Assembly: GCA_001970955.1 (NCBI GenBank)
Contig: MPUH01000347.1
Span: forward strand, 1-63,538
Origin: Stentor coeruleus
Lineage: Eukaryota; Ciliophora; Heterotrichea; Heterotrichida; Stentoridae
Length of the DNA: 63,538 nucleotides
Reading direction: 5' to 3'
The position numbers and the translations under genes are program-made. The notes below the pieces were generated by a model, which was given only the letters and a program-made list of their open reading frames with translations, was not told the origin of the DNA and did not search any database. Within the stretch, counting starts at the first letter, position 1, and every line of letters starts with the position of its first letter. Positions 1 through 9,541 of the stretch are shown piece after piece.

Positions 1-112
1 CGTTAGAAATAAGTTTAAATCATTTGTGTTAATAACTAGAAATTATAATTTTTTTTATCAAAATTCATATAGATATTGTAACTTTAATCCCTTATATTCA
101 AAACCCAATCTA

Positions 113-1192
113 TTAGTACATACCATTACCATTCTTTAAAAATTTCTTAGCCTCTTCATAAAAATATTTCTCAATATTTTCTCTATTCAATACAAACTCA
201 TCATAACTCCAGTCAAAAGCTTCACCAATAAGACAATCTTCTTCACTATAATAATCTCTAAAATATGAACTTCTCATACAATCCAAAGCTGATGCACGTT
301 TATTAGGATCAAAAACTAGCATCATATCAAGAAGTTCAATTCCTTCATCAGTAATCCTAGGTAAAATGTTTCTCCAATTTTTCTTATTTTCTTTTGGTAA
401 ATTTCTTATAAACCTAACACCAGCATCATTATTAACATAATGAAGATCATCATCTTTAGGTGTTCCAAGTATTTTAATAATTTTTGTAATTTGATCAATA
501 TAATTATCCCCAGGGAAAAGAGGAACCTCTCCAATCATTTCAGCAAAAATACACCCTAAGCTCCAGATATCAAATTTTTCATCATATTTCGATGATGTTA
601 AAAGCTGTTCTGGAGGACGATACCAACGAGTCCCGACATAATCAGTTAAATTTTCTGGTGTTGGGGAGCATTTTCTTGCTAAACCTAAACTGCATATTTT
701 TAAACTACAGTCTTGATTCAGAAGTAAACAGGTAGGTTTTAAATCTCTATGGAAAACTTTGGATGAATGCATTTTATGAAGACCTCGTAAAGCTTGGTAT
801 ATTATATATTGAAAATGTTCATTTGATAAATTTTGTGATGATTTGATGATTTTATAAAGATTTGTTTCTTGGAAGTCAGTTGTAATATATAGGTCGTGAT
901 AGTTGTTTCGTTGATGTATTTCGATATTTAAAAGTGAGAGGAGGTTTTCATGATTGAAAAATTGAAGGAGACGAATTTCTTTAAGGGATTGCTTGGCATG
1001 GTGTAAATCGTTGAAAATACATGCGACTTTTTTTATTACAACTTTTTTGTTGAGTATTTTATCGTTAGCTAGAGCTAGGTCACCGAATGATCTTGGGCCG
1101 AGTTCTTTAATAAACTCGTAGCGATCGTCAACAATATATTGTGTTCCAGAGCAATAAAATTTTGTTTTCCCTGGTGGGACTGTAATCTCCAT
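113..1192 (-). CDS. MAPK-like (CMGC) protein kinase, probable pseudokinase
   Basis: This 359-aa protein has the full MAP-kinase fold order: a glycine-loop region (31-40), a VIKK lysine (K54), an HRD (148-150), a TDY activation-loop motif (183-185), GTRWYRPPE, and the CMGC region through DIWSLGCIFAEM. Canonical MAPKs read HRDLKPSN and DFG. Here the Mg-binding Asn is Cys155 and DFG has become Ser-Leu-Gly (168-170), so both metal ligands are missing. The glycine loop is also altered (the second Gly is Arg34). HRD and the beta-3 Lys remain. From family knowledge this should be catalytically dead or very weak, probably a scaffold or allosteric partner of an active MAPK. The start ATG is 1190-1192 and the stop is TAA. 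The frame is intact, so it is a maintained gene rather than a decayed one. Confidence 0.9.
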   Translation of the reverse strand: MEITVPPGKTKFYCSGTQYIVDDRYEFIKELGPRSFGDLALANDKILNKKVVIKKVACIFNDLHHAKQSLKEIRLLQFFNHENLLSLLNIEIHQRNNYHDLYITTDFQETNLYKIIKSSQNLSNEHFQYIIYQALRGLHKMHSSKVFHRDLKPTCLLLNQDCSLKICSLGLARKCSPTPENLTDYVGTRWYRPPEQLLTSSKYDEKFDIWSLGCIFAEMIGEVPLFPGDNYIDQITKIIKILGTPKDDDLHYVNNDAGVRFIRNLPKENKKNWRNILPRITDEGIELLDMMLVFDPNKRASALDCMRSSYFRDYYSEEDCLIGEAFDWSYDEFVLNRENIEKYFYEEAKKFLKNGNGMY

Positions 1193-1548
1193 TTTATAGT
1201 CTATTAAAACTCATTCTAAATGCAAAAATACATAGTTAAATATATTATAAAATAATTCATGTTTTATTAAAAGCCAAAACAATTAAAATCTTGCTTATCC
1301 AAATAATCATACTTATCATCCTGATTTATTAACCTACATGAAAAAAGCTTATTTTATCTTAATTTCACCACTATAAATTAAAATTATTTGCATTTAAATT
1401 CTAACTAATACTATTTACATACATTCCAATCCCAAATTTTCTCATCTAAAAAAATCTTATCATAAATTCCTAACTCATCATCAAAAGTGCATCTTCCCTC
1501 CTAATCATTAAATCCAAGCCTACATCAAAAAAGAGCATCTGTTAATAA
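1193..1548. other. Divergent intergenic region
   Basis: This 356-bp stretch lies between the minus-strand pseudokinase and the plus-strand coiled-coil gene, so it must hold both promoters. It is very AT-rich. The half nearest the plus gene (about 1280-1540) is A/C-rich on the plus strand, like the 5' flanks of other genes here. I see no recognisable motif or RNA gene. Confidence 0.4.
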
Positions 1549-2337
1549 ATGGAATCAGAATCCGAACTGACCCTACGTCGGGCAATTGAAATCGAGCGTA
1601 AACGTAGCCAAGAACTTCAAGAGAAAATCCGTCTTAAAGAAGAAGAAACCCAAAAATACGTATTCCCTAAACAGAAATCTGAGCTCTTCACTCAATTCCC
1701 AGGAGTGACAAAAGACATTTCAAAAAAGCTCACCTCACTTCAACGTGTAAACCATAAACAGAAAGAATATTTCCTTAATTCAATTGAAACCTGCGATAAT
1801 GGTTTCAAACGTATTCTCCAAGATTCAATCGAAAAATTGTTCCAAGAAAAACTAATCTTAGAGTCTACATTGGAACAAGAGCGTGAATTGATAATCCAAA
1901 CTATGAGTAAAAAAATAGCCCAAGCATATACAGACGTTGACTCTTCAACTAGAAGTCGATCAGTCTCAGATCTTGAATCTAACAAAGAAAGTGAAGAAAT
2001 AGTCGATTCAAGTTTCAGTTCAGATAGTGAGACAAATCGAGATTTACCAATAGAAGAGAGAAAACGTATTAAACAACTTGAAGTCGAGCTTGAATGTGTC
2101 AAACAACAAATGAAAATGGCCAAACGCGAAGTTAGAAAACGTAATTTCTATATAGAAAAATCCATATACGATAAACTTATGCATCAACAATTTATTATTA
2201 TGAACAATAAATCAACTATAACTCAAAGCGAAGGGGAAAAAGAACAAGATACAGACAAAAGCGATATGAGCTTTGAAAGTTTTTCAAGTAGAAGTGTTGG
2301 GCCTTATTACGATGAACCAGCTGCTAAGCATAATTAA
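1549..2337 (+). CDS. Hypothetical charged coiled-coil protein
   Basis: This 262-aa, highly charged protein has two predicted helical coiled-coil stretches (about residues 8-50 and 65-125, then 165-200). They are separated by a Ser/Glu-rich low-complexity segment (about 130-165), and a Ser-rich tail follows. I recognise no catalytic domain. The ATG is 1549-1551 and the gene ends 39 bp before the start of the L1-domain gene on the same strand. That spacing is very short, so the two transcripts almost touch. It is probably a structural or cytoskeletal protein, but this is inference only. Confidence 0.75.
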   Translation: MESESELTLRRAIEIERKRSQELQEKIRLKEEETQKYVFPKQKSELFTQFPGVTKDISKKLTSLQRVNHKQKEYFLNSIETCDNGFKRILQDSIEKLFQEKLILESTLEQERELIIQTMSKKIAQAYTDVDSSTRSRSVSDLESNKESEEIVDSSFSSDSETNRDLPIEERKRIKQLEVELECVKQQMKMAKREVRKRNFYIEKSIYDKLMHQQFIIMNNKSTITQSEGEKEQDTDKSDMSFESFSSRSVGPYYDEPAAKHN

Positions 2338-2376
2338 TTACACTAATATAAAGCCCATATCTAAAAATACTTATAA

Positions 2377-3144
2377 ATGGTCAAAAAGGTAAAGAGTTCT
2401 TTTGTCTCATTATCTCGTGTCCAAGTCAAAAAAGCTGTGACTGCGATAAGAGATTTAATAAGTACAAAGCAAGACTCTAGTGACCTTTTGGCTAATGAGG
2501 ATGAGTTTATTAACATCAACATTGAAGTTAACAAACTCCCAGAGCTGACGACTTTAAGAGTAGTGGCTGTGCCTTTACCTTTTCCAATATACACAAAAAA
2601 ATTCAATTCAAGAGTGTTTCTTATTGTAAAAGACCCTCAAAGGGATTGGAAAGAAAAAATCGACAGTTTGAATGTTAAGGACTTGCCTTTATCTAAGATC
2701 TGTGGGATATCAAAACTTGGTAAAAACTATACACAGTATAAGGATAGAAGGGAGTTGATAAGACAATATGATTTGTTTTTAGCTGATATAAGGGTATTTA
2801 ATATGCTTCCGGATAGACTTGGTAAATATTTTTATGAGAAAAAAAGGATCCCTGCGTTGCTTTGTTTGGATACTGATATTGAAGGATCTTTGACTAGTGC
2901 TTGTAATAGTACTTTCCTTATTGCTGCGAAAGGACCTGTTTTTACTATTAAGGTTGGGAGGATTTCTATGAGTGAAAGTGAGGTTATTGCTAATATTCAG
3001 GCTGTGGTTGAATCTTTACCTAATATTCTTCCAGGGATTACTAAGGAAAATATTCGCAGAATCGAAGTTAAAGGAGAAGTAACTTTGGCTTTACCTATAT
3101 ACAATTATTTGACTCCAAGAGAAGTCTCAGCTTTTAAGAGTTAA
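2377..3144 (+). CDS. Ribosomal L1-domain protein (RSL1D1/Utp30-like)
   Basis: This 255-aa protein resembles the nucleolar L1-domain proteins (RSL1D1, Utp30, Cic1). The features seen are an N-terminal helix with VQVKKAVTAI, a central region with FLADIRVFNMLPDRLGKYFYEKKRIP (residues about 132-158; compare the ribosomal L1 signature around the lobe hinge), and a C-terminal segment with TIKVGRISMSESEV and ENI. L1-domain proteins of this class bind pre-rRNA and act in ribosome assembly in the nucleolus. It lies directly downstream of the coiled-coil gene with 39 bp between them. NOP58, another nucleolar factor, also occurs in the window but far away. Assignment to RSL1D1 versus Utp30 is not possible by eye. 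Confidence 0.8.
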   Translation: MVKKVKSSFVSLSRVQVKKAVTAIRDLISTKQDSSDLLANEDEFININIEVNKLPELTTLRVVAVPLPFPIYTKKFNSRVFLIVKDPQRDWKEKIDSLNVKDLPLSKICGISKLGKNYTQYKDRRELIRQYDLFLADIRVFNMLPDRLGKYFYEKKRIPALLCLDTDIEGSLTSACNSTFLIAAKGPVFTIKVGRISMSESEVIANIQAVVESLPNILPGITKENIRRIEVKGEVTLALPIYNYLTPREVSAFKS

Positions 3145-4740
3145 TCGTATTTACTTTAGTTTATTTTATATAAAATGAAAATGGCTTAGAAATTTGGATT
3201 AGAAGTGGTTTGGATGGGAGGATGGTATATTAATTGGTAGGAAATATGATTAAGGGTTGATGATATTTCCTCTTTTCAAAAAAAAAAGAAGGTATTTTGT
3301 GGGTTGATAAAAATAAAGAGTTTGTGTTAAATGTATGAGGAATTGGATTATTATTGCTTTTAAATATAATTGATTTAGTAGTATTTGATATGGAAATATA
3401 TTGTGACTTATTATCAACTAAATTAAATATTTTTTATTGTGTTATGTTGTCACCTCCTGAGATTTCTATCCGGCTATAGTTAACAAGAAATTCAGGATAA
3501 GCTTTTTAAGAATAATGAAATTTTTAGAGAGCTTCTGTAAGATTTTTCAATATTTTCAAAGATCTTGTCACTGGTGATGTAGATAGGTTTCGATAAGTTA
3601 AAAATATTTCTAGGATTTACGAATTAGATAACAAATGACTATGGTTGATAAAGAAAACATGATTGGATACAGAGAGAATTATTATTAATCTTTGCACCTA
3701 ACCTCTTGATATGTATTATTACTTAAGATACCTAGTAATTATTAAAGAATATGCTTTCAAAATCATTTTGCTAAGGTTTTAATAGTAAAAAAAGTATTTT
3801 AGATTTTTATACTAAGCAATCATAATTTAATTAAATTATCCTCTAACTTTAGCTTTTTATATACAAAAAGCCTAATACAAACAGCATCATGCCAACATAA
3901 TTTTTTTCGATAAACATTTTTTCTAATAAGCTAGTCAAAATTATCCCTTTAAAAATATTTGCTGATAAAATTTACAAAATACAATCTTTCATAGGCGGTC
4001 CTCCTAAAAAATGCTGAATTTTTATATTCTTTTTAAACAATCCTTACTTCAACAAACAATCCATTAATATACCAGCTTTTATATAATATAATTAAATTAG
4101 TGAAATCCAAGCTGATTTTATATCAAAATAAACTTATAAACCTATAAAAATCTTTGTTTTTAAACTACCAAAATCTCAGTTAATAATCCTAAGATTTTTT
4201 TTTCTTTAAAAATTTTCCAAAAGAATTTTCGTTATCCTGCCACAAAATCATTAATTTTTATATACAGTTTATAGCTCTTAACATATTAATTATATAAATA
4301 ATCATGCCTAGTCTTGAATCCCCACAGTTTTTAAATAATAGTCAATTTAACAAAATAATGATAGGAAAACAATAATAAACTATATACAAATTCCAACCTA
4401 AAACCTCATAATCTTCACCTAAAACTTAATAAATTCAACATCATTCTATTCAATCCATAATTTTTTATCTTATAATCAGGATCCCAAAAAATCCTCATCT
4501 ATAATCTCCACATCTACTCTTCAACACATCCTATAACACAAAAACTCTTCCCATTTTCGAAATCCAAACCAAATCTCTAATTTCCACAAAACCCAAACCA
4601 AAAACCCTAAATTTTATCGAAACTTCAAAACTTATTATCAAAAACTTTACTTAAAAGCCTTAAAAATCTCAAAAAACTATAAAAAAGCTAATTAAAGCTA
4701 AGTTATTTCCCATTAACCCATCTGTGCAAGCAAGGAACTT
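3145..4740. other. Long convergent intergenic region, no gene recognised
   Basis: These 1.6 kb separate the 3' ends of the L1-domain gene and the minus-strand SIN1-like gene. The plus strand is G/T-rich at first (to about 3420) and A/C-rich at the end (from about 4380), which fits the 3' flanks of both neighbours. An imperfect hairpin lies at 3456-3496 (see its own entry). I find no ORF with codon use like the neighbours and no tRNA. Confidence 0.4.
3456..3496. other. Imperfect hairpin, possible small RNA
   Basis: Left arm cctgagatttct (3456-3467) pairs with right arm agaaattcagg (3486-3496), with one bulged base and an 18-nt loop. It sits within a locally less AT-rich patch in otherwise empty DNA. 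It could be part of a structured RNA, but I recognise no snRNA, snoRNA or tRNA consensus. Confidence 0.2.
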
Positions 4741-5742
4741 CTACTTAAAGTGCTTAGCATTGAAAAAAATCTGTAAGCTTTTATGACCTCGATGGCCAAG
4801 ATTTTTCGGTGTATCAGCAAGGATTTTCCTATACAATCTTATATCCTGCTTAGGGAGTTCTTTTATTTTAAGACTCATATCCAAAGCGCACTCATAGCCT
4901 CCTTCTTCTATAAACACCCTAAATTCAAACATTTTCACTGATAAATCTCCTATGATCAAAAATTTCTTCCACAGCTGTATTAAAACTTCACCAAGTTGGG
5001 ATTCAGGGTTTAAAGCTACAACGGCCCATCTGTTTTCGTATATAAATTTTACATGGAGCAGACCAGATTTTGATGGGATTTTCACAACATTTGTCCCTCG
5101 TTTCGAGTTATATATAGAGGAATGGTAGTCTGGAATATCACATATACAAAGAGTACTAACCCCAAGACTAGCTACAGAAACGGTTTTATCAATGGCATAA
5201 TCATTATCAGGGAAAATGCTATCATCTTCTGGTAGCCATACTTCATATGCATCAGAATTTATTCCATGCGGCAAAGGCGGGTATTTCGTTTTGTTATAAG
5301 CTTGAAGTGCTCTTCTTATCATATCATCAACCGTTATTTTATCTGGCAAAGATAAAACTACCTTGTTTCTTGTTTGAAAAAAATAGACATCTAGAACCAG
5401 TTGATTAATAGGAACACTTTTTTGCACTTCTTCTGGATTTCTCAACGAAATAGCCAATGTCGATTTTTTTTCAACCTTTACCTTTTCCAAATAAGAATTA
5501 TCTTTTACTATCTTAAAATCGCTTTCATCATCCTCCTGATCATTTGGAGACTTAATAAACTCACGTGCTGACTTACAAGACAAAGAGGGATTATGCTTAA
5601 AATACACTTGGTTTATTGGTTTTTTTCCATGAGGTTTCAACTGTGACCAAGTTTTTACAAGCTTACTAAACGGGCTACACTCGCCTTTTTCATTTTTATA
5701 CTTAGCAATTCTCTTTAGTTCAAGTGTTTCAGAGAATTCCAT
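4741..5742 (-). CDS. SIN1/AVO1-like protein with CRIM-like domain (TORC2 candidate)
   Basis: This 333-aa protein has a central segment (about residues 115-215) that matches the CRIM domain of SIN1. It begins with a beta strand (LVLDVYF), has VDDMIRRALQAY, then the hallmark AYEVWLPEDDS, and finishes with VASLGVSTLCICD. The next segment (about 228-305) looks like the Ras-binding-like ubiquitin fold that follows CRIM in SIN1. The last residues (SLQIFFNA) could begin a very short PH remnant. SIN1 is the TORC2 subunit that presents AGC-kinase substrates. An AGC kinase lies elsewhere in the window (29.6 kb), but no linkage is implied. The ATG is 5740-5742. It diverges from the gene at 5836 with 93 bp between. 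Confidence 0.55.
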   Translation of the reverse strand: MEFSETLELKRIAKYKNEKGECSPFSKLVKTWSQLKPHGKKPINQVYFKHNPSLSCKSAREFIKSPNDQEDDESDFKIVKDNSYLEKVKVEKKSTLAISLRNPEEVQKSVPINQLVLDVYFFQTRNKVVLSLPDKITVDDMIRRALQAYNKTKYPPLPHGINSDAYEVWLPEDDSIFPDNDYAIDKTVSVASLGVSTLCICDIPDYHSSIYNSKRGTNVVKIPSKSGLLHVKFIYENRWAVVALNPESQLGEVLIQLWKKFLIIGDLSVKMFEFRVFIEEGGYECALDMSLKIKELPKQDIRLYRKILADTPKNLGHRGHKSLQIFFNAKHFK

Positions 5743-5835
5743 GACGTAATTATTATCAAAAAAAAAACTGTGAAAATATTATTTTATATCAGACCAGTGC
5801 ATTAATACAATAATATCAAAGAAACTGTAAAATAT

Positions 5836-7536
5836 ATGTCGAAATTAGACTCGCTTAACAAGCTTTTAATGACTTCAACAAGTTTGCCGATAAGCAAACC
5901 CGATCTTCAATCCTCTTATGGTAAATCTAAAAAACAAAGACCTGCGAATTCTTCAGTCCCAGTTGCTTCGAAAGTTTTAAAAAACGAACATAATGATTTG
6001 TTTGGAGTAAAACCTCGACTTCCTAACCTTGAGCTTACAAAAAAACAACATAAACTTAAACTAAATACAAGTCATGAAATGATAAGAGCTATGGTTTCAC
6101 TTGAAGATGAACAAGATGCACTTAGAGATAAATCAAACTTTGCCAAAAGTTTTAAAAGAATGAGTGCTGGGATGAAGCTTTTAGAAGGTTCTAATCAAGA
6201 TAAACTTTTAGGTATTGTCGCTGAGAATATCGGCCTTTATGATGAGAAAAATCTTAAAGAAGTTACTCCTGCTATAAAAAGACCTGAAGTTAAATGGTCT
6301 AACAACTCTACAAGTATGTGGATGAAAAAACATGGATTTGAAGGAAATTATAACGGAAGCAATAGTTTTATAAAGTTTTTGAAGAATTTCTTCATAGCTT
6401 TAGATGAAAATGCGACAGGAGTTATAAGTTCAAGTGAATTCATCGTCCCTTTGCTTAGTTTGGGATTGAGTAATGATGCGACTTATATAGAAAAAGCTTT
6501 GATGTCAACATTTGACTGTGAGGATATAAGGACTATTGTTATGGACAAAGAAGCATTTGTCAATTTTTTTAAAGGGGATAAGAAAACTGATACAATTTTG
6601 TATAGTCTGGATATTTGTTGTAAGACTATGCTTAAAGAAGAAGAAGAAAAAAGAGTTGCTCAACATGTTATAAGTAAAAGATCAAGTATGTTTTATAGTC
6701 AAAATACAATGATGACTGAAAGACAGATAGAAAAACCTTATCCGACAATTGAAGAGTTTATAAGACTTGTACGTAAATGGTGGCTTGATATATCCCACGA
6801 TTCAGCTAGTATAAATATCAGTCGAGTAGCGGATTTTCTTGCAGAAAAAGGTATGGCTGGAAATGTTCATGAAGGAAGGGCTATTGCGAAAAATGTTGAG
6901 TCTTCATCGTATTTTACTTATAACTCATTTGAGAAAATATTTTTGAAGCCGATACTTAAAGCAGCACTTTTTAATGTGGCAGTTGTTTTGACGAAAGGGG
7001 ACTTTGAGGAGTTTTCTATGAAGTTGAAATTGGCTATTGTCCAGAGGAAGCTTATGATGGCTACAACGAAATACAGACATGATTCTAATGCGAAACAGGG
7101 GAGAGTAACTTTACAAGCTTTAGATACTTATAAGAAACGGGTTGGTATTGATACAGCTAAAAGCAATAACGCGAAAATGTCGAAAGAAGCTGCTGAAGAC
7201 CTTAATGAAGAAAAAATAACACAAATGCTATACAAGTTAAAAAATAATGCTAAAAATTTTATTGATGAATGTGGAGATATAAAGCAAAATATAAAAAATC
7301 CTTGGGATATTAAATCAAACCTTAACGAAAGCGCTGAAGACTATTCCCCAACACCCAAATTCAAAGAAGAAAAGTATCTAAATACGCTTTTTGAACCTTT
7401 TTCTATAAGCTTAGGCTCTGGACCATATGATCGTCGAGTTAAGCTTTTCCGTGAGAATTTTCTCTATAAGAAATTCCATAACATGGTACAAATGTACCCT
7501 GAAACGAAAAAAACAAAAACGAAATTTAGTTTGTAA
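5836..7536 (+). CDS. Hypothetical protein with degenerate EF-hand pair
   Basis: This 566-aa protein has an N-terminal Ser/Lys-rich low-complexity region (1-100) and then a helical part with an EF-hand-like loop (DENATGVISSSE, about residues 190-201). The loop keeps D1, N3, T5 and E12. A second, poorer one follows. A further helical region (about 300-400) resembles an EF-hand-type helix bundle without acidic loops. The remainder is lysine-rich. The overall organisation, with EF-hand remnants in a long basic protein, is common among ciliate cortical proteins. Function is not recognised. The stop is 18 bp from the convergent minus-strand gene's stop. Confidence 0.75.
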   Translation: MSKLDSLNKLLMTSTSLPISKPDLQSSYGKSKKQRPANSSVPVASKVLKNEHNDLFGVKPRLPNLELTKKQHKLKLNTSHEMIRAMVSLEDEQDALRDKSNFAKSFKRMSAGMKLLEGSNQDKLLGIVAENIGLYDEKNLKEVTPAIKRPEVKWSNNSTSMWMKKHGFEGNYNGSNSFIKFLKNFFIALDENATGVISSSEFIVPLLSLGLSNDATYIEKALMSTFDCEDIRTIVMDKEAFVNFFKGDKKTDTILYSLDICCKTMLKEEEEKRVAQHVISKRSSMFYSQNTMMTERQIEKPYPTIEEFIRLVRKWWLDISHDSASINISRVADFLAEKGMAGNVHEGRAIAKNVESSSYFTYNSFEKIFLKPILKAALFNVAVVLTKGDFEEFSMKLKLAIVQRKLMMATTKYRHDSNAKQGRVTLQALDTYKKRVGIDTAKSNNAKMSKEAAEDLNEEKITQMLYKLKNNAKNFIDECGDIKQNIKNPWDIKSNLNESAEDYSPTPKFKEEKYLNTLFEPFSISLGSGPYDRRVKLFRENFLYKKFHNMVQMYPETKKTKTKFSL

Positions 7537-7554
7537 TGCATCAGTTAAGGTTAT

Positions 7555-8142
7555 TTATAAATATGAGTTTTGGATTCTTAATGACGATAAATCATATTTT
7601 TTCATAGCCTCTTTACGTTCACTTGATATGCTATATGATTCAAAGCTCCTTATAGCAGTAGGAATATGGCTTTCTGTTCGGTTTTTAGCTGAAAAAAGTT
7701 GGTGTCGCTGCCATGAAGGCATAGGTTTAATTTTTATTTTCTTCTTTGTGTGCTTTGTTGATTGAGTTTGGATTTGAGCTTTTCTTATATGTGCTTTTAT
7801 ATCTTCTCTTGATTTTTGAGTATGAATCACAGGAATTTGTTCTAGTTTCGGCTCTAGAATTTCACTGTCGCTATCTTTGTCTGGAGAATCAGTTGTTAGG
7901 TTGCCTTGGTCGCAGTTTGTTTGTCGAAATTTTAAACGTCTGGGTTTAGAACTAAAAAGTTGTCTATGGATTGTTGCTAGTTCTTTGCTTGCTTGAAGGA
8001 TGCTGTTAGAGACTGCAAAATTGTGTGGGATGTATTGACGAAAATATGATAGGTTTTTTCGAGATGTGGCTGTTGTAATTGAAGCTTTGGGGGTTAGGGA
8101 TCGGCAGACTATTGGGGAATTAATTTCACAGCTAAGTTTCAT
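7555..8142 (-). CDS. Hypothetical basic protein
   Basis: This 195-aa basic, Ser/Lys-rich protein has no recognisable domain. It has an ATG start (8140-8142) and an uninterrupted frame, and its end converges to within 18 bp of the neighbouring stop. The plus strand upstream of its start turns G/T-rich, as upstream of other minus-strand genes here, which supports minus-strand transcription. Overlapping plus-strand ORFs lack these signs. Function is unknown. Confidence 0.6.
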   Translation of the reverse strand: MKLSCEINSPIVCRSLTPKASITTATSRKNLSYFRQYIPHNFAVSNSILQASKELATIHRQLFSSKPRRLKFRQTNCDQGNLTTDSPDKDSDSEILEPKLEQIPVIHTQKSREDIKAHIRKAQIQTQSTKHTKKKIKIKPMPSWQRHQLFSAKNRTESHIPTAIRSFESYSISSERKEAMKKYDLSSLRIQNSYL

Positions 8143-8698
8143 TGAGGAAATTATTTATTTCTGATAGTATGGTTTAATATAATTTTATAAGGGTTGGTTA
8201 TGAAAGTATAGGCTGAATGGTTTGTGTTTAAAGAGAGGGATTTGATGATTTGATTTGATTTAAAAAAAAAAATTATTGAGAAAATGCGAGGTTTTTTTTT
8301 TGGATATAGAAGATTGTTATGCAGGGATATGGTAAATTGTTAGAATAGGTTTTAATTTAGGGAAATTTAGGATTTTATAGACGGTTAAGTCTTGGAGATT
8401 TGTGGATAAGGGATTAAGCATGTGAAAATTTATGTTTTTTGAGTGAATATGTATGGATTGTGCTGCTAAATATATTAAGTGGTTGTATTACAAGGGTTTT
8501 GAATAATTTTGTTAGGGCTAACTGATTGATTAAGGTTATAATATTCTGTAACTTGATAATATATATTTTATAAATTTATTATGTACATCCTAATAAAACA
8601 CAGACTTTTCTTATCATATATTTTACCTATTATCTTAATCCATAATTTATTATTTTCCTTAACTTTACCCTAATTTGCTATCCCTAAATCTTTCTTCT
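8143..8698. other. Intergenic region with sharp composition switch
   Basis: This separates two minus-strand genes. The plus strand is G/T-rich from 8143 to about 8545 (5' flank of the 8142 gene). It changes to A/C/T-rich from about 8580 to 8698 (3' flank of the 9541 gene). No gene or RNA is recognised. Confidence 0.4.
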
Positions 8699-9541
8699 CT
8701 AATATTTTCTTTTTTCAGGTCTTATAACACTTGATTTTTTAAGTCCATCATCCAAGCGATAAATCTTATTTTCTGAGTAACCACTCTGTTTAAGTAGTTT
8801 CTCATAATTTTCTAAAGCAATTTTACATTCTTTTTCACTTTCAAAAATTATCTTCCTATATTTCTCTTCATCCTTTTTCCGTTCTTCTTCTAAAAAAATT
8901 ATTTTATTTAAGGCTCCAGTAAGTTTATCATCCTGAACCTTTTTCAGATGTTCAATATCTACTTCTTTTTCTTGGTAAATATTTCGAGTGATTTTCAGCT
9001 CGTTTTGTAAAATTTTAACATTTTGCGTAGTTTCTTCCAATTTTTCATTTAGTTTTTTGTTTTCAACTTCTAACTTTTCAATTTTAATCTCATATTCCTC
9101 CTTGCAAATAATATTATTCAAATCAAATAGTTTTAATATTCCCCGGTTCAATTGATCTTGGTCTCTTTTTATCAATTTTTGATTGGAAATCCAATTGTTA
9201 ATAGATTCTAAAGACTCGCTATTGGTTTGATAAATCCAAACACTAGAAGCTTTTATTTTGTTTTTAATGAATTTCAGGTTGTTTTTTAAGCAATTGTTTA
9301 TCATTAAGATCATTTTCTCTGCTAGGTTTATGGAATCATCTCTTAGTTTGATTATAGCATTTTTAGTTTCATTGATTCTCATGAGATCGATAGCATATTC
9401 TTTATCAACACTTCTTGAATAGCATTTACTAGAAACTGAGTGATCTATGTAATGACTATGACAGAATCTTGGGTTGTTAGGACAATTACACTCTATTAGT
9501 GCTAGTTCAGGACAATATTTTTGCAAGCATTTATATGCCAT
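8699..9541 (-). CDS. B-box-like zinc-binding coiled-coil protein
   Basis: This 280-aa protein begins with a Cys/His cluster in the first 40 residues (C5, C10, C18, C20, C27, H28, H30, H34, C40). Its spacing resembles a B-box zinc finger. A long coiled coil follows to about residue 250. The N-terminus (short Cys motif, FCxSH, then a Cys followed by a run to a helical region with ...INLAEKMI) aligns by eye with the proteins starting at 58375 and 62089. Unlike those, this copy has no beta-propeller at the C-terminus. Such a B-box/coiled-coil module normally mediates oligomerisation. Start ATG 9539-9541. Confidence 0.7.
   Translation of the reverse strand: MAYKCLQKYCPELALIECNCPNNPRFCHSHYIDHSVSSKCYSRSVDKEYAIDLMRINETKNAIIKLRDDSINLAEKMILMINNCLKNNLKFIKNKIKASSVWIYQTNSESLESINNWISNQKLIKRDQDQLNRGILKLFDLNNIICKEEYEIKIEKLEVENKKLNEKLEETTQNVKILQNELKITRNIYQEKEVDIEHLKKVQDDKLTGALNKIIFLEEERKKDEEKYRKIIFESEKECKIALENYEKLLKQSGYSENKIYRLDDGLKKSSVIRPEKRKY

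Noticed and set aside
1740..2123. Minus-strand ORF inside the coiled-coil gene
   Set aside because: Shadow of the plus-strand gene, with no domain and codon use unlike genes here.
7427..7949. Plus-strand ORFs across the end of the 5836 gene and the 7555 gene
   Set aside because: They overlap two better-supported genes and have no domain.
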